From NCBI GenBank assembly GCA_002811675.1, contig PDIM01010373.1, positions 108,420-132,708 on the forward strand: a stretch of 24,289 nucleotides of DNA, in the 5' to 3' direction. Shown in pieces: positions 1 to 7,388 of the stretch (positions within the stretch are counted from its first letter, which is position 1; the number at the start of each line of letters is the position of its first letter). Below the pieces are notes generated by a model that was given only the letters and a program-made list of their open reading frames with translations, searched no databases and had not been told where the DNA came from. Source of the DNA: Ichthyosporea sp. XGB-2017a. Its lineage: Eukaryota > Opisthokonta > Ichthyosporea. The position numbers and the translations under genes were made by a program.

Positions 1-240
<240 letters not shown>

Positions 241-370
241 AAAAAAAACAAAGGAAGTTTACTCGCGGGTTTTTTTCTTTTTTCTTATGAAAATTGCAAA
301 ATTGCAGCGAACAGCCAGCGGGGCTTTATTATCACTCCTCAGTCCTCACTCCTCCCTCCTCTCTCCGCTG

Positions 371-377
371 TATAAGG
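371..377 (+). promoter_or_regulatory. TATA-like element upstream of CDC26
   Basis: TATAAGG lies 177 bases before the CDC26 start codon, followed by a T-rich leader from about 480 to 547. Spacing and order resemble the ABHD11-type and ABC1 kinase genes. The rest of 222-547 holds pyrimidine-rich DNA and no gene that I can support. Confidence 0.35.
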
Positions 378-547
378 AATTTTTCCCTTTGTTTTGACGT
401 CCATAGTTGTGTTCCTTTAGTTTTCTTCTTGTGTGCTGGTTGTTTGCATCTTTTTGGACCTAGGGAGAGGCTGATTATTGCTGCTTGATTTTTTTTTAGT
501 TTTGGAACGGTATTATTTTATTATTAGTTTGGGATATTCATTTAAGT

Positions 548-718
548 ATGATTCGAAGAGATCCAACTGCCATATCCATTTCTTTGGAGGATAGTAAGGA
601 ATATGAAGAAATTGTTGTTGCTACTGGCCAGAAGACAAGTAATTCCGGTGCTGGGGCTAAGATTAAAGCTCCTAAAAAAAGTGTGGCGGAAAGGATTGGA
701 TATACTGGAGGTAAATAG
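548..718 (+). CDS. CDC26: Anaphase-promoting complex subunit CDC26 (56 residues)
   Basis: A very short single-exon gene. Its N-terminus, MIRRDPTAISISLEDSKEYE, matches the conserved N-terminal helix of CDC26, the small APC/C subunit that threads into the TPR groove of APC6/CDC16 and stabilises it. An ERIGY motif near the C-terminus also matches the vertebrate protein. Family members are usually 60-120 residues, so 56 is short. The stop is TAG at 716-718. The ending GGAG-GTAAAT could be a 5' splice site leading to a further exon, but I see no convincing continuation. A T-rich leader directly precedes the ATG, as in neighbouring genes. The family call rests on the N-terminal motif and ERIGY. Confidence 0.82.
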   Translation: MIRRDPTAISISLEDSKEYEEIVVATGQKTSNSGAGAKIKAPKKSVAERIGYTGGK

Positions 719-1351
719 ATTATGATAGGAAGCCATCCCGCTATTGAATGGAATGCGTTGCCAGGATTTAAGCACCCTCAGTTAATTTGCTGAAATAACT
801 AGAGCAATGAAAGAAAGAAAAGTGCCTTGCAAAGAGCAATGACACGTCCCAACACTCATACATGCCGACAGTCACTATTTGCAAGACCTTGTGTAAGAGA
901 CTCTCTTCTAATTTCCACACCCAGCACCCATAGCATATGTACATATAAATAAACTTCTACTCCACCGTCAATCCAACAGTACAGGGCACCAGCTTCCCGT
1001 CGTTCCCCCCTCTCGGCCTTAAGCCCCTCTCTTTCTCTCTCAAGGAAACAGCGGTCCATGCCAGTACATAGTACACGTACAGCTGGAGAAAGAGAAATTA
1101 GTAGTACAGCTAGCATATTGAGGTATAAAAGACCTAAAACACGCCCAGCCTGTGTAGCGCCGCGCCAGGAGTTGTCATGTAGGCGTGTTCTTGTTCTCCT
1201 TGGTAGCTATCGGATTTTTGGTGTCCTTGTGATTTGTTGCTGTTCAGTTGAGTTGATTGACTTTATCTATTGGACTCCTGTTATTGGCTCTGGACATTAT
1301 ATGAGATTAATTTTGTATTTGTGTTTTGTAAATGTGGGATTTTGATTTAGA
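719..1351. other. Intergenic region with the ABHD11-type gene promoter
   Basis: No protein-coding gene is supported; short ORFs on both strands show no recognisable domain. Positions 780-1120 are mixed sequence with a CT-rich patch (about 1005-1045). TATAAAA at 1124-1130 is a good TATA box 228 bases before the next start codon. From about 1185 the strand becomes T/G-rich up to the ATG at 1352, which fits an untranslated leader. Confidence 0.5.
1124..1130 (+). promoter_or_regulatory. TATA box of the ABHD11-type gene
   Basis: TATAAAA followed by a G/C-rich patch and then a T/G-rich leader into the ATG at 1352. This is the clearest TATA element in the window. Confidence 0.5.
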
Positions 1352-2281
1352 ATGAGTAGTGCAATTTTGAGACCGTTTATTTGTCACCAGACCGGAAGGA
1401 ATATATTTTGGTGTTCCTTCCCTGGATTTAGTCTTGGAAGGAGGTTCTATTCGAGTAAAGTTGGTGATGAAGGGGTTGATTTGTTTTTTAGGAAAAGTGC
1501 CTCGAACGAAAAGCCCAACGGTGTACCAATTATAATATTACATGGGTTGCTGGGAAATTCGAAAAATTGGCGGTCGATTGCTAACGCTCTTCGTGATTCC
1601 GGACCAATGCATAGGGACGTATATGCGCTTGATTTGCGAAACCATGGCAATAGCCCCCACAGGGACTCTATGAAGTATTCTGAAATGGCAGGCGATGTGA
1701 AGCGGCTCATGGAGAAAGAGAACATAGAAAAGGCAACAATTGTAGGGCATAGTATGGGAGGGAAATTGGCCATGGAAATGTCTAGTAGGTTTCCCGATGC
1801 TGTAGATCGACTGTGTGTTGTTGATATAGCTCCTGTACGTTACACTGATTACGCGGGAATCACACAGATATTTGAAGCAATGGAATCTGTAGACTTTACC
1901 AAAGTTTCGTCCAGAAAGGATGTTGATAATGCCCTTTCTCAAATGATTCCCAATGCTGGTGAGCGCATGTTTGTATTGACAAATCTTGAAAAGAACCAAG
2001 GCGTATTTAGCTGGAAGGCTAATTTGAAAGCGCTTGTCAATTCCTATCACGACGTTGTCAAAGATAACTTTAGTGGTCTTTTCGAAGGGAAAACACTCTT
2101 TATCCGTGGTTCGAAATCCCCATATGTTAAAGACGAATATATTCCCCTAATTAGACAAAAGTTTCCATTTTCCCGCGTTGAAACTGTCCCTGGTGCTGGC
2201 CATTGGGTGCATGCCGAAAATCCCAAACTTGTAATTCAACTCATTTTAGATTTCGAAAAGGACCACCATCACTTGTCCTAA
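1352..2281 (+). CDS. ABHD11: Mitochondrial alpha/beta hydrolase, ABHD11 family
   Basis: A 309-residue serine hydrolase. Visible signatures: oxyanion motif HGLLG (64-68), DLRNHGNSPH (94-103), nucleophile elbow GHSMGG with Ser134, VVDIAPV after the next strand, and GAGHWVHAENP near the C-terminus with the probable catalytic His284. This combination is typical of ABHD11 and yeast Imo32. In mammals ABHD11 acts in the mitochondrial matrix and helps keep the 2-oxoglutarate dehydrogenase lipoyl group functional; that role is family knowledge. The first 35 or so residues are basic, lack acidic residues and end in RRFYSS, as expected for a mitochondrial presequence. Single exon; AATAAA about 70 bases after the stop. 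A lipoyl synthase gene in the same window (9215-10426) is a suggestive but unlinked companion. Confidence 0.85.
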   Translation: MSSAILRPFICHQTGRNIFWCSFPGFSLGRRFYSSKVGDEGVDLFFRKSASNEKPNGVPIIILHGLLGNSKNWRSIANALRDSGPMHRDVYALDLRNHGNSPHRDSMKYSEMAGDVKRLMEKENIEKATIVGHSMGGKLAMEMSSRFPDAVDRLCVVDIAPVRYTDYAGITQIFEAMESVDFTKVSSRKDVDNALSQMIPNAGERMFVLTNLEKNQGVFSWKANLKALVNSYHDVVKDNFSGLFEGKTLFIRGSKSPYVKDEYIPLIRQKFPFSRVETVPGAGHWVHAENPKLVIQLILDFEKDHHHLS

Positions 2282-2857
2282 ACGCACTGAGACTCGCCAC
2301 CACACCGAAAAGAAACTCACAGGAGTCCAAGGCAAAACGACTTATTTAAAATAAAGCCAGATCATGGGCGTTCCCTGGCACAACACTGTATTTGGATTTT
2401 GCTCTGCAAAACTTTTAAAGTGTAAAGGACTGTTCGAGTGTGCAGCATATTTGCCGCGCAATTACATGCAATAAATTAAAATTATAACAGGACATGCAGA
2501 ATCAGGGAGCCGTGTCCAGAATAATTTTTATGATGAAAAGTTTCGCGTGCTCATGAGAGCATCGGCACGCGCAGCTCAAGACAATATCAATTGTGAGTCA
2601 TAACTACGTTGGATGCGTAATTTCAATGAAAGAGTGCCCAACTTATTTCCTCGCGCTTATTTCTCGTGCTCACTTCTTTTAGCGAAAAATTAGGAGTTAC
2701 CCATCATGACCCCAAACCAATTCTCCATTTATAGTGAAAACCTTTATGCCTACGAGTGCCACAATTTGGTTGTTTTTTTGTTGTTGTGGTGTTTGGTTAG
2801 TTTCGATTCTGAAAAAGTTCAAAGATTTTAGAGGGATTAATAAATGTGACCTGAAGT
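2282..2857. other. Intergenic: polyadenylation signal, hairpins, promoter of the LRR gene
   Basis: Begins with the 3' untranslated part of the hydrolase gene (AATAAA near 2350). The middle contains a GGACA/TGTCC stem near 2490-2518 and a perfect 7-bp stem CGCGTGC/GCACGCG at 2544-2571. From 2758 to about 2830 the strand is T/TG-rich, the usual leader before a start codon. No coding gene is supported. Confidence 0.45.
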
Positions 2858-4255
2858 ATGGTGGAGATCTTGAAGAGAAGTGCTGGGGAGAACGGGGAAG
2901 TGGAATGTGGGAAGGAGATTCAAAGAATCAAGGCAAAACATGACATTACTGGGAAGTTACCAAATGAATGTTTGGCCCATATTTTATCGTTTGTTGATGA
3001 TTTTGAGTCTTTGAGATCTGCTAGCTTGGTGAATTGGCAAATGCATTATATTACACAAATTCGCATCAATTGTATATATAAAAGTTACTATCAGAAACTA
3101 GCGAAAGTCCCCAATGCTGCCATGCATATTGAAGAACTTGATGAGTCGCGAATGCCCCAGTGGAAAAAGTGCGGCATTATGTATGTGCTGAGTTCTGTTT
3201 ATTTCAATGGTGAGTCGATCAACATGAACTGTGTGACACAGATGAAAAATGTTGCTGCTGCTTTAGTTGGGGCTCGTTCAGCATTGTACGTGTCCGAATA
3301 TGCTGCAACTATGCTCCATAAAACCTCACCTTGCTTATTGCGTAAGACTATTGTGCTGTGTCTCCTTTTGAAAAAGATTCATATTTCCGGAGTTACTCTG
3401 ACATCCATACCGGAATGTATTGTGAATCTCCCGGAGCTTGAGGTTCTTCACATGTCACATTGCTTTATTCAAGAAATTCCAAAGGGCCTGGGGAAAAATG
3501 GCAAGTTAACTCACTTAGATTTATCTTTTAATGCCCTAAAATCTTTTGGGGAAATTGATTTATTTGAGAAAGAAGAGTGCACTGCGTCTCTAAAGGAGAT
3601 TAATTTATTTAAAAATGAGATTCAACAGCTTCCATCAATGAAATTTTGTAAAAACCTTGAAATTCTCAATTGCAAAATGAACCAGTTAATAGAAATGCCG
3701 TCACTTGAGGGGTGTCGATCCCTCAAATCCCTGAACATAGATAATAACAGGCTAAAACAACTCAATTGCGACATCAGTGCATGTAAGGAGCTGGAGATAT
3801 TGAGCTGCAACTTCAATGTTATTTGTTCATTTGGGGATAGTCTAAGTGGTTGCTCCAGTTTGAAAATCATCCAAGCCCACCATAATCAGTTATTTGAATT
3901 TGAAGATTTTCCTACCGAAAACTTGTATGCTATTCATATCGATGACAACCTTCTGACCACACTGCCGGACAGTGTTGGGGAATGCTTGTCGTTGAGAATA
4001 CTTAGTGTAGAAAATAATAACTTGGTGGTGCTCCCTGAAACATTACGCAATTGCACCAAAATTTCTTGCTTGAGAGTCGCCATGAACAACTTGTCATTTT
4101 TCCCTGATATTTTTGGAAACATGGAATCCCTGCAAGAGCTCTCCTGCTCATGTAATAGCCTGAAATCGTTTCCAGCCTCATTCAGAAACTGTAAGTCGCT
4201 TAAGAGACTTGACTGTCACAGAAATGAATTGTATGAGCTTCCAGAGTTTGATTGA
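2858..4255 (+). CDS. F-box / leucine-rich-repeat protein (main ORF of an interrupted gene)
   Basis: The ORF encodes 465 residues. An F-box-like segment occupies about residues 29-72 (TGKLPNECLAHILSF and following). After a helical linker, leucine-rich repeats run from about residue 170 to the end, with a 23-residue period and an unusual Cys in many repeats (NCKSLKRLDCHRNELYELP type). F-box plus LRR suggests a substrate receptor of an SCF ubiquitin ligase; that is family inference. The ORF stops at TGA 4253-4255 right after a complete repeat. In the same frame, 78 bases further on, a second ORF resumes with more repeats of the same kind (to 4702). In-frame splicing is possible, for example GTAAGT at 4191 or GTATGA at 4231 joined to an AG at 4433 or 4386. 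So this may be one intron-containing gene, an alternatively spliced gene, or a gene broken by stops. Confidence 0.75.
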   Translation: MVEILKRSAGENGEVECGKEIQRIKAKHDITGKLPNECLAHILSFVDDFESLRSASLVNWQMHYITQIRINCIYKSYYQKLAKVPNAAMHIEELDESRMPQWKKCGIMYVLSSVYFNGESINMNCVTQMKNVAAALVGARSALYVSEYAATMLHKTSPCLLRKTIVLCLLLKKIHISGVTLTSIPECIVNLPELEVLHMSHCFIQEIPKGLGKNGKLTHLDLSFNALKSFGEIDLFEKEECTASLKEINLFKNEIQQLPSMKFCKNLEILNCKMNQLIEMPSLEGCRSLKSLNIDNNRLKQLNCDISACKELEILSCNFNVICSFGDSLSGCSSLKIIQAHHNQLFEFEDFPTENLYAIHIDDNLLTTLPDSVGECLSLRILSVENNNLVVLPETLRNCTKISCLRVAMNNLSFFPDIFGNMESLQELSCSCNSLKSFPASFRNCKSLKRLDCHRNELYELPEFD

Positions 4256-4333
4256 GCGAAGCGCAGCGTAGCGTTTTTCTCTCATCAGCTCAGGCCCTTT
4301 TTGACGGTCAATTTTTTCGAGGATATATGATAA

Positions 4334-4702
4334 ATGCAGCCTTCTGATTGGATAAAACCCCCATCCCCCAAAATTATGCTTCTCAGAACTGAATCCCTTA
4401 CACAAGCTTCGCTCGTCCACACTTGCTGTGCAGACTATTTTAAAGACTGTGAAATTTCAGATATTATTTGTAGCGAAAATAGGCTGAACTCCCTTCCAGA
4501 ATCTATTTCACACCTTTCGCACCTTCATGATCTCCAATGCCAAAACAACTTATTATCATCGCTGCCTGAAGGGGTCACTAGATTACGTGGTATGAATAGC
4601 TTGTCCTGCTTCAACAACCCAATGTCATCACTCCCTCGAACGCTTTTTAGCAAATCTGGCCAACGACAGCAACGCACTGTTACTTCATCATCTATAGGCT
4701 AA
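4334..4702 (+). CDS. C-terminal LRR segment, probable 3' exon of the preceding gene
   Basis: This ORF of 122 residues carries about three repeats (ENRLNSLPESI, QNNLLSSLPEGV, FNNPMSSLP) matching the style of the upstream LRR array. It is in the same reading frame as the 2858 ORF but separated by TGA, TGA and TAA codons. Residues before SDIICSEN do not look like LRR, so real coding sequence probably begins after an AG at 4386 or 4433. The ATG at 4334 is therefore unlikely to be a true start, and no T/G-rich leader precedes it. AATAAA follows the stop by about 15 bases, which fits a gene 3' end. Confidence 0.5.
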   Translation: MQPSDWIKPPSPKIMLLRTESLTQASLVHTCCADYFKDCEISDIICSENRLNSLPESISHLSHLHDLQCQNNLLSSLPEGVTRLRGMNSLSCFNNPMSSLPRTLFSKSGQRQQRTVTSSSIG

Positions 4703-4849
4703 GCACTCAAACAGTTAAATAAAAGGCACCGTGGGCTATTCATTGTGTACCTACGACCAAATGACGGCTAGTCAAAATAGCCTAGCAATACTTTTTGAAC
4801 TGCGCTGATTTTGAAACGCATAAGTAGTGGATGGATTCATATTGCTGTT

Positions 4850-4968
4850 GGTTTCGGCCATATCTAGCAGAAAGCACCCCATCTCGTCTGACCTGGGAAG
4901 TTAAGCTGCTACGGGCGCGGGCAGTACTACGGCTGTGGACAACATGGGAATACTGTGTGCTGCAGTCT
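4850..4968 (+). rRNA. 5S ribosomal RNA
   Basis: Recognised from the conserved eukaryotic 5S pattern: GGCCATA near the 5' end, CATCTCGTCTGACCTGGGAA, AAGTTAAGC, AGTAC, then GGGAATACTG and GTGCTGCAG near the 3' end. Taking 4850-4968 gives 119 nt, the normal length. Helix I pairs GGTTTC with GCAGTC at five of six positions. The internal control region (A box, intermediate element, C box) appears complete. A T6 run at 4973-4978 is a Pol III terminator. It is a lone copy placed between protein genes, close to a tRNA gene. A damaged relative lies at 19605-19705. Confidence 0.93.
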
Positions 4969-4972
4969 CTTG

Positions 4973-4978
4973 TTTTTT
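4973..4978 (+). terminator. Pol III T-run terminator of 5S rRNA
   Basis: Six consecutive T a few bases after the 3' end of the 5S gene. Confidence 0.7.
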
Positions 4979-5261
4979 CGCCCACCTTTCGTGTAAGCAT
5001 TTGGCTTTCACCCTTCCATGACCTTACTTCTTTTTTGGACCATCCGACGAGGATGAAGAAAGAATCTGTGAGCGAATAAAAGAAAAGGCTTTAAAAGCTT
5101 TGTAGCTGTTGAAAGATTGTGTCTTTGTGCAGAAAACTGTTCTAGAGAGTGTCTCCTTCAAAATGAAAGTTTTTGTTTGCATTTACCCCGAGGATTTGCC
5201 CTAGAGGCTAGAGCGTTGAAGGTAAATAATTAAACTCGAGGATAGCATGTATCCGAGAAGG

Positions 5262-5335
5262 GTTTTCGTGATGTAGTTGGTTATCATATCTGCCTAACAC
5301 GCAGAAGGTCCCCGGTTCAAATCCGGGCGAAAACA
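5262..5335 (+). tRNA. tRNA-Val (anticodon AAC)
   Basis: A full cloverleaf can be drawn. The acceptor stem pairs GTTTTCG (5262-5268) with CGAAAAC (5328-5334), with discriminator A5335. The anticodon stem TCTGC/GCAGA encloses loop CTAACAC, giving anticodon AAC at 5296-5298. The T stem is CCCGG/CCGGG around TTCAAAT. The internal promoters match consensus: A box TGATGTAGTTGG (5269-5280) and B box GGTTCAAATCC (5314-5324). No intron, no encoded CCA. Eight T follow directly. It sits about 290 bases after the 5S gene on the same strand, forming a small Pol III island. Confidence 0.95.
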
Positions 5336-5343
5336 TTTTTTTT
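5336..5343 (+). terminator. Pol III T-run terminator of tRNA-Val
   Basis: T8 immediately after the discriminator base. The T-rich stretch continues and probably doubles as the start of the leader of the DHRS4-type gene at 5485. Confidence 0.7.
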
Positions 5344-5484
5344 GGTTTTTTTTTTATTTTTGTTTTGTTTCATTCAAAGTTCATTTATGAGGCAGTAGTG
5401 GCTTTTTGTTTGGTGGTTTTCTGTGTTTTGCTTTTTTTTTCTGCAGTGGTTGTCCTTATCATTAAAAGGGGACGAAATAAAATC

Positions 5485-6354
5485 ATGAGTTTGTTAGGTG
5501 GAAGATTTTGCATCGGGAAAGAAGGGAGAAGGGTGTTTGCCAGGGCGTTCACCTCGTCGGCGGTATCCACTAGATCCTTGGTTGTGCCTGAAAATATAAA
5601 ATCAAGACGGTATGACAACAAAGTTGCTATTGTGACTGCTAGCACGGACGGTATTGGACTGGCAATTGCGAGACGCCTTGGGCAAGAAGGTGCGCACGTT
5701 GTAATTAGCAGTCGAAAAGAGGCAAATGTGAACAAAGCTTTGGAAGAGCTAAAATCTGAAGGACTGAGTGTGTCAGGAATGGCTGTCAATGTAAATGACG
5801 GTGAACAGCGTAAAAAGATGATCGAAGAAACTGCGCAAAAATATGGAGGAATCGATGTTTTGGTCTCAAATGCAGGTGCCTCTCTTTATTTTGGTCCTCT
5901 TATGGGCACTCCTGAAAGCATGTGGAGAAAGATGTTTGACACTAATGTCACTTCTTCGTTTCTCATTGCCCAGGATGCAATGCCACATATGCAAAAAGGG
6001 TCTTCCATGCTCTTTGTATCTTCCATTGGTGCTTATCAGCCACTGCCTCTTATCGGCTGCTACTCTGTGACAAAAACTGCCTTGCTAGGGCTTTCTAGAG
6101 CCATTGCTGAAGAACTTGGACCTGAGGGTATTCGAGTGAATTGCTTGGCTCCCGGCATAATCCGAACAAAGTTCAGCAAAGCACTGACAGAGACTGATTC
6201 CCTTTTGGAAATTATGATGGAAATGACACCACTACGAAGAGTAGGCGTACCCGAAGAGTGTGCAAGTGTTGCTGCATTCCTGTGCTCTGAAGATGCCTCT
6301 TACATTACGGGAGAATGCATAGCCCCTTCAGGCGGAATGAGAAGTAGACTGTAA
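5485..6354 (+). CDS. DHRS4: DHRS4-type short-chain dehydrogenase/reductase with C-terminal SRL
   Basis: A 289-residue classical SDR. Visible: cofactor loop TASTDGIG (51-58), SSRK after the second strand (75-78, an NADP-type pattern), SNAG (128-131), catalytic Ser180, Tyr193 and Lys197 (YSVTK), then VNCLAPGIIRT and FLCSEDASYITGE. These match DHRS4, an NADPH-dependent carbonyl/retinal reductase. The last three residues are SRL, a type-1 peroxisomal signal, as in animal DHRS4. The first 40 residues are basic and Ser/Ala-rich (GRRVFARAFTSS) and could also act as a mitochondrial presequence. I start at the ATG of 5485 because the upstream in-frame extension is T-rich leader encoding a hydrophobic tract. 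Single exon. Confidence 0.85.
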   Translation: MSLLGGRFCIGKEGRRVFARAFTSSAVSTRSLVVPENIKSRRYDNKVAIVTASTDGIGLAIARRLGQEGAHVVISSRKEANVNKALEELKSEGLSVSGMAVNVNDGEQRKKMIEETAQKYGGIDVLVSNAGASLYFGPLMGTPESMWRKMFDTNVTSSFLIAQDAMPHMQKGSSMLFVSSIGAYQPLPLIGCYSVTKTALLGLSRAIAEELGPEGIRVNCLAPGIIRTKFSKALTETDSLLEIMMEMTPLRRVGVPEECASVAAFLCSEDASYITGECIAPSGGMRSRL

Positions 6355-6640
6355 GAACTGATTGGTTCCCTCTTTCTTTCTCTCTCTCTCTTTTTTTTTT
6401 TCTTTTTCTTTTTTTGCCTTTCTTTCAATCAGTTTATTGCACAATTACTGTTTGATTAATTTTTCTTTACCTCTGTGCCCCTATCGCTTCCATTTTAAAT
6501 ATCCAGTATTTTCTGATCCATTCGATCCCCCCTTTTCCGGCACAAAGACAAAAAAAAAATAAAGGAAAGATTATGTATTATACAGTTTAAGCTATCCCCA
6601 ATTTGACATCCTTAGTTCCCCCCTTCGAAATCCTAAAGAA
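6355..6640. other. Pyrimidine-rich 3' region between convergent DHRS4 and COX17 genes
   Basis: A CT then T-rich tract (about 6366-6425) follows the DHRS4 stop, and AATAAA occurs near 6560. The COX17 3' untranslated region comes from the other side. No gene is supported here. Confidence 0.45.
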
Positions 6641-6960
6641 CTAAACTTTAAAGCCATAACTTCGCATGCAGACCTTGTGAGCTTCAATCAAGTCCTGGCA
6701 GTTGGCTTCTCCCTTTTCTACGATGCTACCCACGCACACACACAAAAAAAAGACAATTAAGATTAACAACTTTTTCACTTCAAAAAGCCTCTTTCGGGAG
6801 CCAAAAAGCACACATATAAACACAAACACACAAATACATACCATGCATCCCTGGGCTTTTTTGTTTCTGGACAAACGCAGCAAGGCTTGAGGTTTTCAGG
6901 ATTAAGTTCCTTTGTGCCATACTGCACCTCTTTCTTACCACCCTTTCCGTTATCACTCAT
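6641..6960 (-). CDS. COX17: Cytochrome c oxidase copper chaperone COX17 (two exons)
   Basis: Spliced from minus-strand 6960-6842 and 6725-6641, giving 67 residues. The intron (6841-6726, 116 nt) is GTATGT...GTAG and splits the codon of the Cys after KKPRDA. The product has CCVC, the Cu(I)-binding and redox site, followed by the twin CX9C motif ([11 protein letters not shown] and [11 protein letters not shown]) and the terminal MRSYGFKV, all standard for COX17. It ferries copper in the mitochondrial intermembrane space to SCO1 and COX11 for cytochrome oxidase assembly. I start at MSDNGKGG; an earlier in-frame ATG would only add leader-like sequence. The upstream region (minus strand) is T/G-rich and is shared head-to-head with the ABC1 kinase gene. 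Confidence 0.95.
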
Positions 6961-7388
6961 TCTTAATATTATTTGCACTGAAACACCCGTTACCAAAATT
7001 CACAAAACTCAAAATCAAATAAACAATCAACGCAACCAAACAAAGCGAAAAACAAAACAAAACAAAAACCCCTCCAAAACAAATAAACTAAAAACTATAA
7101 AATCCACACCTCTTGTTCGAAAATTTTAGCGCCAAAGCCAACCAACATGTGATATGACATATATTTTTTATTTTAGGTCATTGGCTGAGTCATTTTCACT
7201 ATGCAGATTTTGTATGGTGCGGGGGCCGGAATTATTATTGGAAAAATTATAAATAAAACGGATATCTTTTTTCTTGTTTTTTGATTTTCATTTTTAATAT
7301 AAGGTTGATTGATTTATTGAGAGACGAGCTTGCACCAGGGGAAAGTGTGTGTGGTTATTTATCTGTGTTTTTTTTTAAATCATCAGTT
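6961..7388. promoter_or_regulatory. Divergent promoter region between COX17 and the ABC1 kinase gene
   Basis: About 430 bases separate the two start codons. Positions 6961-7105 are A/C-rich on the plus strand, so T/G-rich for COX17. Positions 7258-7388 are T/G-rich for the kinase gene. TATAAAT at 7248-7254 lies 141 bases before the kinase ATG, and a TATA-like element on the minus strand near 7093-7103 lies about 140 bases before the COX17 ATG. The symmetry suggests a bidirectional promoter of about 150 bases. Confidence 0.5.
7248..7254 (+). promoter_or_regulatory. TATA box of the ABC1 kinase gene
   Basis: TATAAAT 141 bases upstream of the chosen ATG at 7389, followed by the T/G-rich leader. 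Confidence 0.4.

Noticed and set aside
1008-1022. CTCTCGGCCTTAAGCC, another U2-like string
   Set aside because: No GTAGTA or downstream U2 structure; it lies in a CT-rich patch.
856-1116. Minus-strand ORF of 86 codons upstream of the ABHD11-type gene
   Set aside because: No domain, no leader, and it overlaps the presumed promoter of the next gene.
2529-2600. ATGATGA as a C box of a C/D snoRNA
   Set aside because: No CTGA D box in the following 70 bases and no terminal stem.
4831-5079. 82-codon ORF over the 5S rRNA gene
   Set aside because: It is a by-product of the 5S sequence, which explains the region fully.
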